NCBI RefSeq assembly: GCF_030160115.1
Contig: NZ_BSNS01000028.1
Location: 1-64,000 of the forward strand
Length of the DNA stretch: 64,000 nt
Origin: Devosia nitrariae
GTDB lineage: Bacteria > Pseudomonadota > Alphaproteobacteria > Rhizobiales > Devosiaceae
Direction: 5' to 3'
This document shows positions 1 to 10,068 of the stretch, piece by piece (the stretch's first letter is position 1; each line of letters begins with the position of its first letter). Below the pieces are notes generated by a model. That model was not told the DNA's origin and ran no database searches. It saw only the letters and a program-made list of their open reading frames with translations. A program made the position numbers and the translations under genes.

Positions 1-20
1 CATGCGACACCTCCCCATCC
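1..20 (-). promoter_or_regulatory. Ribosome binding site and start codon of a gene leaving the window on the left
   Basis: Read on the minus strand, bases 3-1 are ATG. They are preceded by GGGGAGGTG, which ends six bases before it: a strong Shine-Dalgarno at good spacing. A gene in the same direction as puuA-puuB therefore probably begins here and runs out of the window. Its product cannot be seen. A further putrescine-operon gene (transporter or aminotransferase) would be usual at this place, but that is inference. Confidence 0.5.
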
Positions 21-206
21 TCTCAGATTAGAGGTGTTGCGATGACCGGTTGAACTCACCGGCGCAAAGCGGACAGTCTCCGGTCGAGCGCCTCCCGGCC
101 TTCTTTCTCACCCGCCGCTGCGGGTCGACCGGAGCTTGGACTTACACCGCGTCCGTTTAGAGTTGACCAATCTGCATCGGCCGCCCCCAGCACCACCCGT
201 CCGCCC

Positions 207-1514
207 TCATATACCGAGCCGGTCCTTGAGCGCGTACCACCAGGAGCCAAGGGTCGAGTACTGAGCCCGGAACATGCGGCCGCCGGGGAATGGAATCCAG
301 GGGAGGCTGGCGAAGGTGTCGAAGCGCGTCATGTCGCCGCGCACGGCTTCCGAAAGGATGCGGCCGAAGAGGTGTGAGCCGGTGACGCCGTGGCCGGAAT
401 AGCCATGAGCGAAATAGACCCTGCCGCCGAGCCTTCCCATTTGCGGCACGCGCGAGAAAGACAGGGCGAAATTGCCGCTCCAGGCATAGTCGATGCGGAC
501 ATCCCCGAGCTGGGGGAAGACCTTGTTCATGTTCGGTCGCAACTTGGCGACGATATCAGCCGGATCGGTGCCGCCATAGACCACGCCGCCACCGAAGATC
601 AGGCGATGATCGGCGCTGAGGCGGAAATAGTCGAGGATGTAGCGCACGTCCTCCACGCACATGTCGCTGGGCAGGAGCGCCTTGGCCCGCTCGGCGCTGA
701 GCGGTTCGGTGGCCATCACTTGTGTGGAGACGGGCATGACCCGAGAGGCGAGCTCGGGCACCACATCGCCGAGATAGGCATTGCCGCATACCAGGACCGC
801 CTTGGCGGAGACCCTCCCGTGGTGGGTCCGAACGCTGGCGCCCGATGCGTTCTGCTTGACCGCCGTCGCGGGCGAGTGCTCGAAAATCGTTCCGCCCAGG
901 CTTTCAAGGGCGGCGGCTTCGCCCAGCACCAGATTGAGGGGGTGCATATGCCCGCCGGAATGGTCGATCATGCCGCCTGCATAGACGGTGCTGCCGATGT
1001 GCTGCCGGATCGCCTCCCTGTCGAGCAGTTCGTGGTCGTCCATGCCGTGCTGGCGCCATAGCGCCTGCTTGGCCTCCAGCTCCTGCATATGTTTGGCGGT
1101 ATAGGCGGCATAGATGTTGCCGCGCTTGAGGTCGCATTGGATGGCATAGCGCTCCACCCAGTCATAGATGATGCCGGCGCCTTCCTGGAGCAGGCCACCG
1201 ATAAAATCGCCGGCCTTTTGGCCGTAACGGCGAGTGATGGTCTCGAGGCTTGCGTTGAGGCCGTTGACGATCTGGCCGCCATTGCGGCCCGAGGCCCCCC
1301 AGCCGACGGCTGCGCCTTCGACCACCACGACTTTGAACCCGTTCTGTGCCAGGTGCAGGGCTGCGGACAGGCCGGAATAGCCGGCACCGACCACACAGAT
1401 ATCCGCCTCCACCTCGCCTTCGAGCATCCGGGGTTGGCGGGTGATGTTGCGCGAGGCCGCGTAATAGCTGGGCGGGTAGGACCCGTCGCCCGGATAGGAT
1501 GCCGAAGTCATCAC
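207..1514 (-). CDS. puuB: Gamma-glutamylputrescine oxidase-type FAD oxidoreductase
   Basis: A 435-residue FAD-dependent amine oxidase of the DAO/OrdL family. The N-terminal dinucleotide-binding motif is GAGYSGLSAALHLA at about residues 43-56, followed by the family signature GWGASGRNGGQ near residue 75 and the C-terminal FAD-contact segment YFAHGYSGHGV near residue 368. In the Puu pathway it oxidises gamma-glutamylputrescine to gamma-glutamyl-gamma-aminobutyraldehyde, releasing ammonia and peroxide. Its start overlaps the stop of puuA by four bases (ATGA), so the two are translationally coupled in a leftward operon. The neighbouring puuA, puuD and patD make the Puu assignment firmer than the sequence alone, since related OrdL oxidases act on other amines. 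Confidence 0.85.
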   Translation of the reverse strand: MMTSASYPGDGSYPPSYYAASRNITRQPRMLEGEVEADICVVGAGYSGLSAALHLAQNGFKVVVVEGAAVGWGASGRNGGQIVNGLNASLETITRRYGQKAGDFIGGLLQEGAGIIYDWVERYAIQCDLKRGNIYAAYTAKHMQELEAKQALWRQHGMDDHELLDREAIRQHIGSTVYAGGMIDHSGGHMHPLNLVLGEAAALESLGGTIFEHSPATAVKQNASGASVRTHHGRVSAKAVLVCGNAYLGDVVPELASRVMPVSTQVMATEPLSAERAKALLPSDMCVEDVRYILDYFRLSADHRLIFGGGVVYGGTDPADIVAKLRPNMNKVFPQLGDVRIDYAWSGNFALSFSRVPQMGRLGGRVYFAHGYSGHGVTGSHLFGRILSEAVRGDMTRFDTFASLPWIPFPGGRMFRAQYSTLGSWWYALKDRLGI

Positions 1515-2875
1515 ACGACCTCGAGATAGGCGCTGAACTCCAGATCGGTGACCTGGGTGGCAAAGCCGGCGATCTCCTGCCGCTTGCAGGCGACAAACAT
1601 GGAATGCAGGGAGGAATCGAAAATGCGGGGAACCATGCTGCCATCCTCGAAGGCGTTGACGGCCGAGGCCCAGTCGGCCGGCAGCTTGGGGAGCCGTTCC
1701 GAATAGGCGCGGCCCTTGAACGGTCTGGGCGGCTTGATCTGGTCCTCGATGCCGACGAGCGCAGCCCCCAGAATACCGGCCAGCACCAAATAGGGATTGG
1801 CATCGGCGCCGGCGACGCGATGTTCAATGCGGCGGAACTCATGACTGCCGCCGGGAATGCGCACGGCTGTCGTGCGGTTCTCATAGCCCCAGGAGACAGC
1901 GCTGGGCGCATGGGTGTCGGGGCGAAGGCGCCGATAGGAGTTGAAATGCGGGGCAAAAAGCAGCGTCGTCTCCGCCATGCCCGAGAGCAGCCCGCCCACG
2001 GCATGCATCATCAATTCCGACCCGGTCTCGGTGCCGTCGTCAAAGACATTGTTGCCGGCCGCGTCGTTGAGGCTGAAGTGCACGTGGAAGCCATTGCCTG
2101 AACGCGCGCCATAGGGCTTGGCCATGAAGGTCGCGACCAGATTGTGCTTACGGGCCACGCCCTTGACGATGCGCTTGAACAGCACGGCATCGTCGGCGGC
2201 CTTGAGACCATCGGAAGTGTGCAGCAGGTTGATCTCGAACTGTCCGATGCCGTTCTCGGCGACCGCGGTATCGGCGGGGACGTTCTGCTGTTCGCATTGC
2301 AGATAGACGTCGCGGAAGAACTCGCCGAAATCCTCGAGCTCGTCGAGGGACAGCAGGGCGTCCGAATCCAGGCGCTTCCCGGTATAGGGCGAGATGGGGG
2401 GTCTGGCATGGTCGGCGTCAGGATCGACCAGATAGAATTCGAGTTCGGTGGCCACAACCGGTTTCAGGCCATGCTCGGCATAGCGCCGCAGCACCTGGGC
2501 GAGCGCCTGGCGCGGATCCCCGAGGAAAGGGGTCTGTGCGTCCTGGAACAGCCAGAGGGGGATCATGGCGCTGGGGCGCGTCGTCCAGTTGATGGGCAGC
2601 GCGCCGCGGCCGGTGGGGCTGCAGATGCCGTCCGTGTCGCCGCTGGAAAAAACCATGGGATTGCCCATGATATCCTCGCCCCACACATCGAGGCTGACAG
2701 TCGATAGCGGCATGCGAATGCCGTTCTCGGCGACGCGCCGCGCCTGGTCTATGGGGATGCGCTTGCCGCGCAGGATGCCGTTGAGGTCGCATACGGCTGT
2801 ATGAAGAACTTCGATCTGCGGGTTGTCCGCAAGCCAGGAGACGATGTCTTCGTTTGCGATCGTTTCGGAACTCAT
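1511..2875 (-). CDS. puuA: Gamma-glutamylputrescine synthetase (glutamine synthetase family)
   Basis: A 454-residue glutamine-synthetase-fold ligase, close to the length of E. coli PuuA. It carries the beta-grasp start (VLHTAVCDLNGILRGKRIP), the ATP/metal segment NGFHVHFSL and the C-terminal HEFRRIEHRVAGADANPY followed by a hydrophobic helix. It is expected to join glutamate to putrescine with ATP, the first step of the gamma-glutamylated putrescine route. It is the first gene of the leftward operon with puuB and starts 98 bp from the likely puuD start on the other strand, so that gap should hold both promoters. Other type-III glutamine synthetases use other amines; the clustered puuB and puuD favour putrescine or another short amine. 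Confidence 0.87.
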   Translation of the reverse strand: MSSETIANEDIVSWLADNPQIEVLHTAVCDLNGILRGKRIPIDQARRVAENGIRMPLSTVSLDVWGEDIMGNPMVFSSGDTDGICSPTGRGALPINWTTRPSAMIPLWLFQDAQTPFLGDPRQALAQVLRRYAEHGLKPVVATELEFYLVDPDADHARPPISPYTGKRLDSDALLSLDELEDFGEFFRDVYLQCEQQNVPADTAVAENGIGQFEINLLHTSDGLKAADDAVLFKRIVKGVARKHNLVATFMAKPYGARSGNGFHVHFSLNDAAGNNVFDDGTETGSELMMHAVGGLLSGMAETTLLFAPHFNSYRRLRPDTHAPSAVSWGYENRTTAVRIPGGSHEFRRIEHRVAGADANPYLVLAGILGAALVGIEDQIKPPRPFKGRAYSERLPKLPADWASAVNAFEDGSMVPRIFDSSLHSMFVACKRQEIAGFATQVTDLEFSAYLEVV

Positions 2876-2973
2876 GCCTGTCCGTCGCCTTTTTCGTATG
2901 TGATAGCATCAGCCTAGCAGGTGCCGCCGCGTTTCGGGAGGCGGTGCGGTGGAATGCGGAATCGGATGCGAAC

Positions 2974-3738
2974 ATGCTCCAGCCCCGGCCGATCGTTGGC
3001 GTCATCGCGTGTAATCGCGAGGTGGAAGGTGAACCGGCCCAAACGGTCAAGCGGCGCTATCTGGAGGCCGTCGAACAGTTTGCTGAGGCCATTCCCCTCA
3101 TCGTGCCGTCGAACCAGTCCCCGGCTAACGTCACGGAAATCGTGGCGCGCCTCGATGCCGTTATGCTGACAGGCAGTAATTCCAATATCGCTCCCGATCG
3201 CTATGGCTCGGACCGGGCTGGTCGGACGCCGATAGACGAAGGGCGCGATGACGTGAGCCAGGCACTCATTCGTGCGGCGATCATGGCGGCAAAACCGGTC
3301 TTCGGCATCTGCCGAGGCCTGCAGGAGATCAACGTGGCGTTGGGCGGCACGCTGCGCGACCTGCGCGAAAGCGGTCTGGCCGGGCTGCATCATGCTCCGT
3401 CCGATGCCTCGCTCGAGGAGACGTTTGCTTTCGAGCACGAGATCGACGTGGTCGCCAACAGTACGCTCTACCGCTTTGCCGACAACGCCCGGCTTGCGGT
3501 CAACAGTGTTCACTTTCAGGCAATCGACCGTCTGGGCGAAGGGCTGGTGGTCAATGCCACGGGTCCGGATGGGATCATCGAAGCAGTCTGGGCCTCGCAT
3601 ACGCCCGCGCCGGTCTTTGCAGTGCAATGGCATCCTGAGTGGCGGCCCGAGGGCCGGCCGCACGACATGGCCTTCTGGCGTTATCTGGGGGAAGTGGCAC
3701 GTTCCCAATACATCCCAACATCGGAGATGACCGCATGA
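2974..3738 (+). CDS. puuD: Gamma-glutamyl-GABA hydrolase (class I glutamine amidotransferase-like)
   Basis: A 254-residue peptidase C26 protein. The nucleophile Cys sits in the elbow PVFGICRGLQEINVALGG, and the partner His-x-Glu is seen in FAVQWHPEW near the C-terminus. It is expected to hydrolyse gamma-glutamyl-GABA to glutamate and GABA in the cytoplasm, the last step of the Puu pathway. The frame is open upstream to 2854, which would overlap puuA on the other strand. I chose ATG 2974 because the family starts just before the 'PIVGV' strand. The stop overlaps the start of the following dehydrogenase by four bases. Confidence 0.86.
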   Translation: MLQPRPIVGVIACNREVEGEPAQTVKRRYLEAVEQFAEAIPLIVPSNQSPANVTEIVARLDAVMLTGSNSNIAPDRYGSDRAGRTPIDEGRDDVSQALIRAAIMAAKPVFGICRGLQEINVALGGTLRDLRESGLAGLHHAPSDASLEETFAFEHEIDVVANSTLYRFADNARLAVNSVHFQAIDRLGEGLVVNATGPDGIIEAVWASHTPAPVFAVQWHPEWRPEGRPHDMAFWRYLGEVARSQYIPTSEMTA

Positions 3739-5162
3739 GTGCGTTCGGGACCAGCCTGTTCATCAACGGCGAGTTCGTCGCCGGCGAGGGGCGGGTGGAG
3801 ACCGTCTACGAGCCCGCGCTGAGAAAGCCGATGGCCGAGGTGGCCTCGGCCAGTAAAGGGCAGATCGACCAGGCCGTGAAGGCCGCCAGTGGCGCCTGTC
3901 GGGATTGGTCACAGCGGACCCCGCGTGAGCGCAGTGCGGCGTTGCTGGCCATTGCAGCGGCCGTCGAAGCCCGCGCGGTTACCCTCGCAGAGGTTGAATC
4001 GCGCAATGCCGGAAAGCCGCTGCGTTTCGTCAAAGCCGGGGAATTGGCCAATGTGGCCGACGTGTTCCGCTATTTCGGCACGGCGGTGCGCAACATGCCG
4101 GCGCCGGCTGCGGGCAACTACCGGTCGTCGGTTTTGACCAGCCTCGTTCGCCGCGATCCCATCGGCGTCATCGCCCAGATCGCGCCGTGGAACTATCCCC
4201 TGTTGATGGCCGCCTGGAAGATCGCGCCGGCCATTGCCGCAGGCAATGCCGTGGTCATCAAGCCCTCCGAGTTGACGCCGCTCAGCCTTCTGGCGCTCAG
4301 CGAGGTATTTGCGGAAATCCTGCCGGCGGGTGTCGTCAATGTGGTGTGCGGCAGTGGACCCGATGTGGGCCAGGCGCTGATCTCCCACGATCTGGTGCGG
4401 ATGATTTCGCTGACCGGCGATGTGCGGACGGGCCGGGCTGTGCTGCAGGCAGCGGCCGGGCCGATGATCAAGCGCACCCACCTCGAACTGGGCGGAAAGG
4501 CGCCGGTAATCGTGTGCGAGGATGCCGATCTCGATAAACTGGTCGAGACCCTGCGCGAGGCCAGCTTCTACAATGCCGGGCAGGACTGCACGGCGGCCTG
4601 CCGCATCTTTGCGCATCGCAACGTTGTCCAGGCCCTGACCGACAAGCTGAAAGCCATGATCGGCTCACTGGTCTACGGCCGCCCGGAGCGGGACGATGTC
4701 GAATTCGGCCCCGTCATCAGCGCCCGCCAGTTGGAGCGTGTCGATGGCTTCGTATCGCGAGCGCGCGCCGGCGGTTGCGACGTGATGCAGGGGGCGCCGG
4801 CCGAATCGGATGGCTATTTCTTTTCGCCAACATTGGTGGCGGCACCGATTGAAGCGGAGATCGTGCAGAAGGAAGTCTTCGGACCGGTGCTCAGCATCAC
4901 CCCGTTCGCCGACGTCCGGACAGCGCTGGACTGGGCCAATGCCTCGGAATATGGGCTCGGATCTTCGGTCTGGTCCCGCCAGACGGAGCAGGCCATGGCC
5001 ATCGCCAACGCGCTGGAATATGGCGTCACCTGGATCAATACCCATGGGGTCATGGCCACTGAAATGCCCCATGGCGGCATGAAGAACTCCGGCTATGGTT
5101 CCGATCTCTCGATGCAGTCGCTGATCGACTACACCCAGATCCGCCACATCATGCTCGGCTGA
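3735..5162 (+). CDS. patD: Gamma-aminobutyraldehyde dehydrogenase-type aldehyde dehydrogenase
   Basis: A 475-residue NAD(P)-dependent aldehyde dehydrogenase. The general-base Glu is in HLELGGKAP and the nucleophilic Cys in NAGQDCTAACR; this last segment is typical of PatD (YdcW) rather than of PuuC. The cofactor segment APWNYPLLMAAWKIAPA is also present. The usual PatD product is GABA from 4-aminobutyraldehyde. Next to puuA, puuB and puuD it may instead oxidise gamma-glutamyl-gamma-aminobutyraldehyde, filling the PuuC place. The start is ATG 3735, overlapping the puuD stop as ATGA; in-frame codons further upstream lie inside puuD. Which aldehyde it prefers cannot be told from sequence. Confidence 0.82.
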   Translation: MSAFGTSLFINGEFVAGEGRVETVYEPALRKPMAEVASASKGQIDQAVKAASGACRDWSQRTPRERSAALLAIAAAVEARAVTLAEVESRNAGKPLRFVKAGELANVADVFRYFGTAVRNMPAPAAGNYRSSVLTSLVRRDPIGVIAQIAPWNYPLLMAAWKIAPAIAAGNAVVIKPSELTPLSLLALSEVFAEILPAGVVNVVCGSGPDVGQALISHDLVRMISLTGDVRTGRAVLQAAAGPMIKRTHLELGGKAPVIVCEDADLDKLVETLREASFYNAGQDCTAACRIFAHRNVVQALTDKLKAMIGSLVYGRPERDDVEFGPVISARQLERVDGFVSRARAGGCDVMQGAPAESDGYFFSPTLVAAPIEAEIVQKEVFGPVLSITPFADVRTALDWANASEYGLGSSVWSRQTEQAMAIANALEYGVTWINTHGVMATEMPHGGMKNSGYGSDLSMQSLIDYTQIRHIMLG

Positions 5163-5367
5163 TCTTGGCGGATCGCGGAAACAAGTCTGACCGATGAATC
5201 CGGCGCGACGACCAAGAGTTTGGGCGGGCTCGTCGCTGAACCCGGGGTGTTGCGCCGGTCGCAGCGGCCCTCACAGAACGGCCACTTATCTCGGCCAAGC
5301 AAGGGAACCTCCCATCGTGCCAGCGGTTAGCCCTGCTGGCTCGGGGCCATAACAAAGGAGAGAACCT

Positions 5368-5676
5368 TTGCGGTTTGCTGCCGTTATCCTTGCCCTGCTT
5401 CTTGGCGTCACTCCCAGCCTTGCGCACCACAAGCCGGGTCATCACATACCTCCGGGGCACATGAAGAGGCTTTATCAACCCGATCTTCTGGTTCCCGGAG
5501 AGATTGAATTCGTATGTGTGGTAACGACCGCCGTGGCGGGCGATCCGTACGCCCCGATTATCCGGACGGCGTGGCTTCCGAGATCTGATGCCGAAAGACT
5601 GGCCGACTTCGGCGACAGCTTCATCATCTATCACCCTGCGGTGAATCACCAGCAAGGGTGCCTCGCGTTCGGATGA
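5368..5676 (+). CDS. Small secreted His-rich protein of unknown function
   Basis: A 102-residue protein that begins at TTG 5368, preceded by AAAGGAGAG at good spacing. Residues 1-19 form a signal peptide (MRFAAVILALLLGVTPSLA) with an AxA-like cleavage site. The mature start is rich in histidine (HHKPGHHIPPGH), which could bind a metal. The remainder holds two cysteines that could form a disulfide in the periplasm. I recognise no family. It stands alone between the putrescine genes and a convergent regulator. The RBS and signal peptide make it likely to be a real gene; function is unknown. Confidence 0.55.
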   Translation: MRFAAVILALLLGVTPSLAHHKPGHHIPPGHMKRLYQPDLLVPGEIEFVCVVTTAVAGDPYAPIIRTAWLPRSDAERLADFGDSFIIYHPAVNHQQGCLAFG

Positions 5677-5706
5677 CGTCGGTCAGCCAACGCCTCGCGA
5701 AGACGC

Positions 5707-6435
5707 TCACATCGTCTGGCCGCGATCGAGCTCCCGGCACGCCGCGAAAATCCGCAGGGCTTCCTCGGCCTCTCCGTTCTCGACAGCCGAGGTCAGGCGC
5801 ACGAAGAGGGCAGCCGACTGCGCTCTGTAGTCCTCCGCGGGCATCGCCCGGTCACGGGTGAGGGCAAGTGCCAGGGTCAGTTCCACCACGCCGATGACCG
5901 AGCGCAGCAGCGGGTCCTGGGCGCTTTCGGCGAGGACTCCGTGCACCTCGAGGCACGCGAGCCCGAACTGTTCGAGGCTCTCGCCGGCTATCTCCATCTG
6001 GTGGCACCAGTATTTCATCAGCCGTACATGCTCGGCCGTCCGCCGGCGGGCCGACAGTTCAATGATCGGGGTTTCGAGCGCTGCCCGAACCCGAAACAGG
6101 CTCTCGTAGAATGCGGTATCGGGTGGCGCGTCGAAGAACCAGGCCAGCACCTGCGGATCGAGGAAGTTCCAGCGGCTGCGGGGGGAAACGCGGGTGCCGA
6201 CCTTGGGGCGGGCTTCGACCAGGCCCTTGGCTTCGAGGGTCTTGAGCGCTTCGCGCAGCACCGTGCGCGAGACGCCGTAGGTCTCCATCATCACCGCGTC
6301 GCTGGCGAGGACCGACCCGACCGGAAACTTGCCGGTGACGATGGACTGGCCGATCTCATTGATGACGAAGGTGTGGAAGTTGCGCGCAGCAGGCCGCCCG
6401 GAGAGCGAGCGGATAAGGCTGCCTGTCTCGATCAT
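5707..6435 (-). CDS. FadR/GntR-family transcriptional regulator (FCD domain)
   Basis: A 242-residue repressor-type regulator. The N-terminal winged helix-turn-helix covers about residues 20-85 (GSVLASDAVMMETYGVSRTVLREALKTLEAKGLV in sense, read in pieces). An all-helical FCD ligand-binding domain follows from about residue 105 to the end. It lies just downstream of, and in the same direction as, the ytfQ-ytfR-ytfT-yjfF importer genes, 65 bp after yjfF. It is therefore the likely regulator of that importer, perhaps through the TA-rich inverted repeat at 11099-11117. FCD regulators usually respond to sugar acids or related metabolites; the effector here is unknown. Confidence 0.83.
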   Translation of the reverse strand: MIETGSLIRSLSGRPAARNFHTFVINEIGQSIVTGKFPVGSVLASDAVMMETYGVSRTVLREALKTLEAKGLVEARPKVGTRVSPRSRWNFLDPQVLAWFFDAPPDTAFYESLFRVRAALETPIIELSARRRTAEHVRLMKYWCHQMEIAGESLEQFGLACLEVHGVLAESAQDPLLRSVIGVVELTLALALTRDRAMPAEDYRAQSAALFVRLTSAVENGEAEEALRIFAACRELDRGQTM

Positions 6436-6500
6436 GCCCGCTCTTTCCGAGCTCCTGCAGCAGGGACGCTAGCCAACTTGGCCGAACGCGCAACCCACAT

Positions 6501-7469
6501 CTACGACGCTTTCTCTCCCCGCACCGAGGCCGCAAAGATCAGCCGCTGCAGGACGATGAAGAGGAACAGGAGGGCCCCTATGACGATCTTGGTCCACCAG
6601 CTCGACAATGTTCCGTCGAAGATGATGTAGGTCTGCACCAGCCCCAGCAGCATCACCCCGATGAACGTGCCAAGCACGAAACCATAGCCGCCGGTGAGCA
6701 GTGTCCCCCCGATGACCACCGCGCTGATGGCGTCGAGCTCGACGCCCACCGCCGCCAGCGGGTAGCCCGCTGAAGTATAGAGCGAAAACACGATTCCCGC
6801 CAAGGCGGCCAGCATGCTCGAAAGCATGTAGACGCCGACGGTCGTGCGGGCCACCGGCACGCCCATCAGCGAGGCGGAGACGCTGTTGCCGCCGAGCGCA
6901 TAGACATAGGAACCGAACTTGGTTCGATGCGCCACCAGCGCTCCGACGACGAATATGGCGACCATCAAGAGACCGATGAAGCTGAGGCGCCCGCCGCCGG
7001 GCAGGCGGATGATGAGGCTGGAAATCCAGTCGTAGAACTCATGGCTTACCGGTATCGAATCCCGGGTGATGACCGACGCGCCGCCCCGCGCCAGGAACAT
7101 GCCGGCCAAGGTGACGATGAAAGCCGGCACCTGCAGATAGTGTACGGCCAGCCCCATGAGGCCACCGAAGGCAGCCGCCGAGGCCAAGGCCATGGCGAAG
7201 GCGGCGAGCGGATGCCAGCCGGCCCAGGAGATGAGGACCGCGACCAGCACGCCGGTGAACCCGATCACGGCGCCGACGGAAAGATCGATGCCGCCGGACA
7301 GGATCACGAAGGTCATCCCGACGGCCGCGATACCGAGGAAGGCATTGTCGGTGAGGAAGTTGCCGAGGACTCGCGTCGAGAACAAACCGGGGAACTGAAG
7401 GATGCTGAGCGCGTAGGCGATGGCGAAGATGACGGCGGTGGCGACGAGCGGACGCAGGCTACGGTTCAT
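6501..7469 (-). CDS. yjfF: Galactofuranose-type ABC transporter permease YjfF
   Basis: A 322-residue CUT2-family inner-membrane permease with about eight to ten hydrophobic segments. It has the family segment FVILSGGIDLSVGAVIGFTG and the EAA-like region YALGGNSVSASLMGVPVARTTVGVYMLS, where the ATPase docks. I chose the start at 7469 because its ATG overlaps the stop of the preceding permease gene as ATGA; an open frame further upstream runs through that gene and is a shadow. With ytfT it forms a heterodimeric channel. It is the last importer gene of the operon. Confidence 0.88.
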   Translation of the reverse strand: MNRSLRPLVATAVIFAIAYALSILQFPGLFSTRVLGNFLTDNAFLGIAAVGMTFVILSGGIDLSVGAVIGFTGVLVAVLISWAGWHPLAAFAMALASAAAFGGLMGLAVHYLQVPAFIVTLAGMFLARGGASVITRDSIPVSHEFYDWISSLIIRLPGGGRLSFIGLLMVAIFVVGALVAHRTKFGSYVYALGGNSVSASLMGVPVARTTVGVYMLSSMLAALAGIVFSLYTSAGYPLAAVGVELDAISAVVIGGTLLTGGYGFVLGTFIGVMLLGLVQTYIIFDGTLSSWWTKIVIGALLFLFIVLQRLIFAASVRGEKAS

Positions 7470-8463
7470 TTGCCGGCCTCCCGGACGGGCCTTTTCACCA
7501 CGACGACGCGTGTCGCCAGTGGCGATTGGATGATGAGGACGAGAAAGATCAGCGCCGCCTTGACGATGAGGTTGAACTCGGGCGGAAAGCCCGACACCAG
7601 TATGCCGGTGTTCATGGCCTGGATGATGAGGGCGCCCACCACCGCCAGAGGCACCGAGAAGCGTCCACCCAGAAGGGAGGTGCCGCCGATGACGACCGCG
7701 AGAATCGCGTCGAGCTCGAGCCAGAGGCCGGCGTTGTTGGCGTCGGCACCGCGGATGTCTCCGGCAACGATAAGCCCGGCGACGGCCGCACAGAGACCCG
7801 AAAGGCCATAGACGAGCATCAGGAGCATGCGGCTGCGGATGCCGGCAAGCGTGGCGGCAGCACGATTGACGCCCACCGCCTCGATGAAAAGGCCTATCGC
7901 TGTTTTGCGCACCAGGAGCGTAACGAGCACCAGCATCGCGATGGCGATGACGGTGGCCATCGGCAGGCCCAGCAATGAACCGGTGCCGATGAAGACCAGC
8001 AGCGGATCGTTGAAGGTGACGATGAAGCCTTCGGTGATGAGTTGGGCGATGCCGCGCCCGGCCACCATCAGCACCAGTGTCGCAACGATGGGCTGGATGT
8101 CGAGCACGGCCACCAGGAAGCCGTTCCAGAGGCCGCAGAGAAGCCCAACGAGAAGCGCGGCGACGACGGCGACAGGCGCCGGATAACCGGCGACCACCAG
8201 CGTTGCCGCAACCGCGCCCGCTACCGCCATGACTGCGCCGACCGATAGGTCGACCCCCTTCGTGGCGATGACACCGACCATGCCGATGGCGAGGATCGCC
8301 ACCGGCGCCCCGCGGTTGAGCACGTCGATCACGCTGCCGAACAAACGCCCGTCCTGCCAGGTGATCCGGAAGAAATTCGGAAACAGGATCCAGTTGATCA
8401 GCAGCACGCCGACAAGCGCCAGCAATTGCGGATTGGCCATCCTGGACAAAGCGCGACGCATCG

Positions 8464-8467
<4 letters not shown>
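7466..8467 (-). CDS. ytfT: Galactofuranose-type ABC transporter permease YtfT
   Basis: A 333-residue CUT2-family permease with multiple membrane helices and the conserved segment IATKGVDLSVGAVMAVAG. It pairs with YjfF as the second membrane subunit, as in the E. coli YtfQRT-YjfF system. Both ends overlap neighbours by four bases (ATGA with the upstream ATPase gene and the downstream permease gene), so the three genes are translationally coupled. Gene order matches E. coli ytfQ-ytfR-ytfT-yjfF exactly. Confidence 0.88.
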
Positions 8468-10014
<1,547 letters not shown>

Positions 10015-10018
10015 CTAT

Positions 10019-10049
10019 GCGAATCCCCGCCGGATCGGCGGGGATTCGC
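10019..10049 (-). terminator. Strong stem-loop between ytfQ and ytfR
   Basis: A perfect inverted repeat with 13-bp arms (GCGAATCCCCGCC and its complement) and a 5-base loop, placed just after the ytfQ stop and before the ytfR start. No T-tract follows, so it is more likely an attenuating or mRNA-stabilising element than a full terminator. Hairpins at this place are known to raise binding-protein levels over the membrane components in other importers. Confidence 0.75.
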
Positions 10050-10068
10050 CTTCTATGGGATCAGTCTA

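Noticed and set aside
4-40. A transcription terminator after puuB
   Set aside because: A 9-of-10-bp stem can form, but it overlaps the strong RBS of a further leftward gene and has no T-tract, so operon continuation is more likely.
5149-5655. A 168-codon open frame antisense to the small secreted protein
   Set aside because: Arg-rich shadow of the GC-rich strand. The plus-strand gene has an RBS and a signal peptide and explains the region better.
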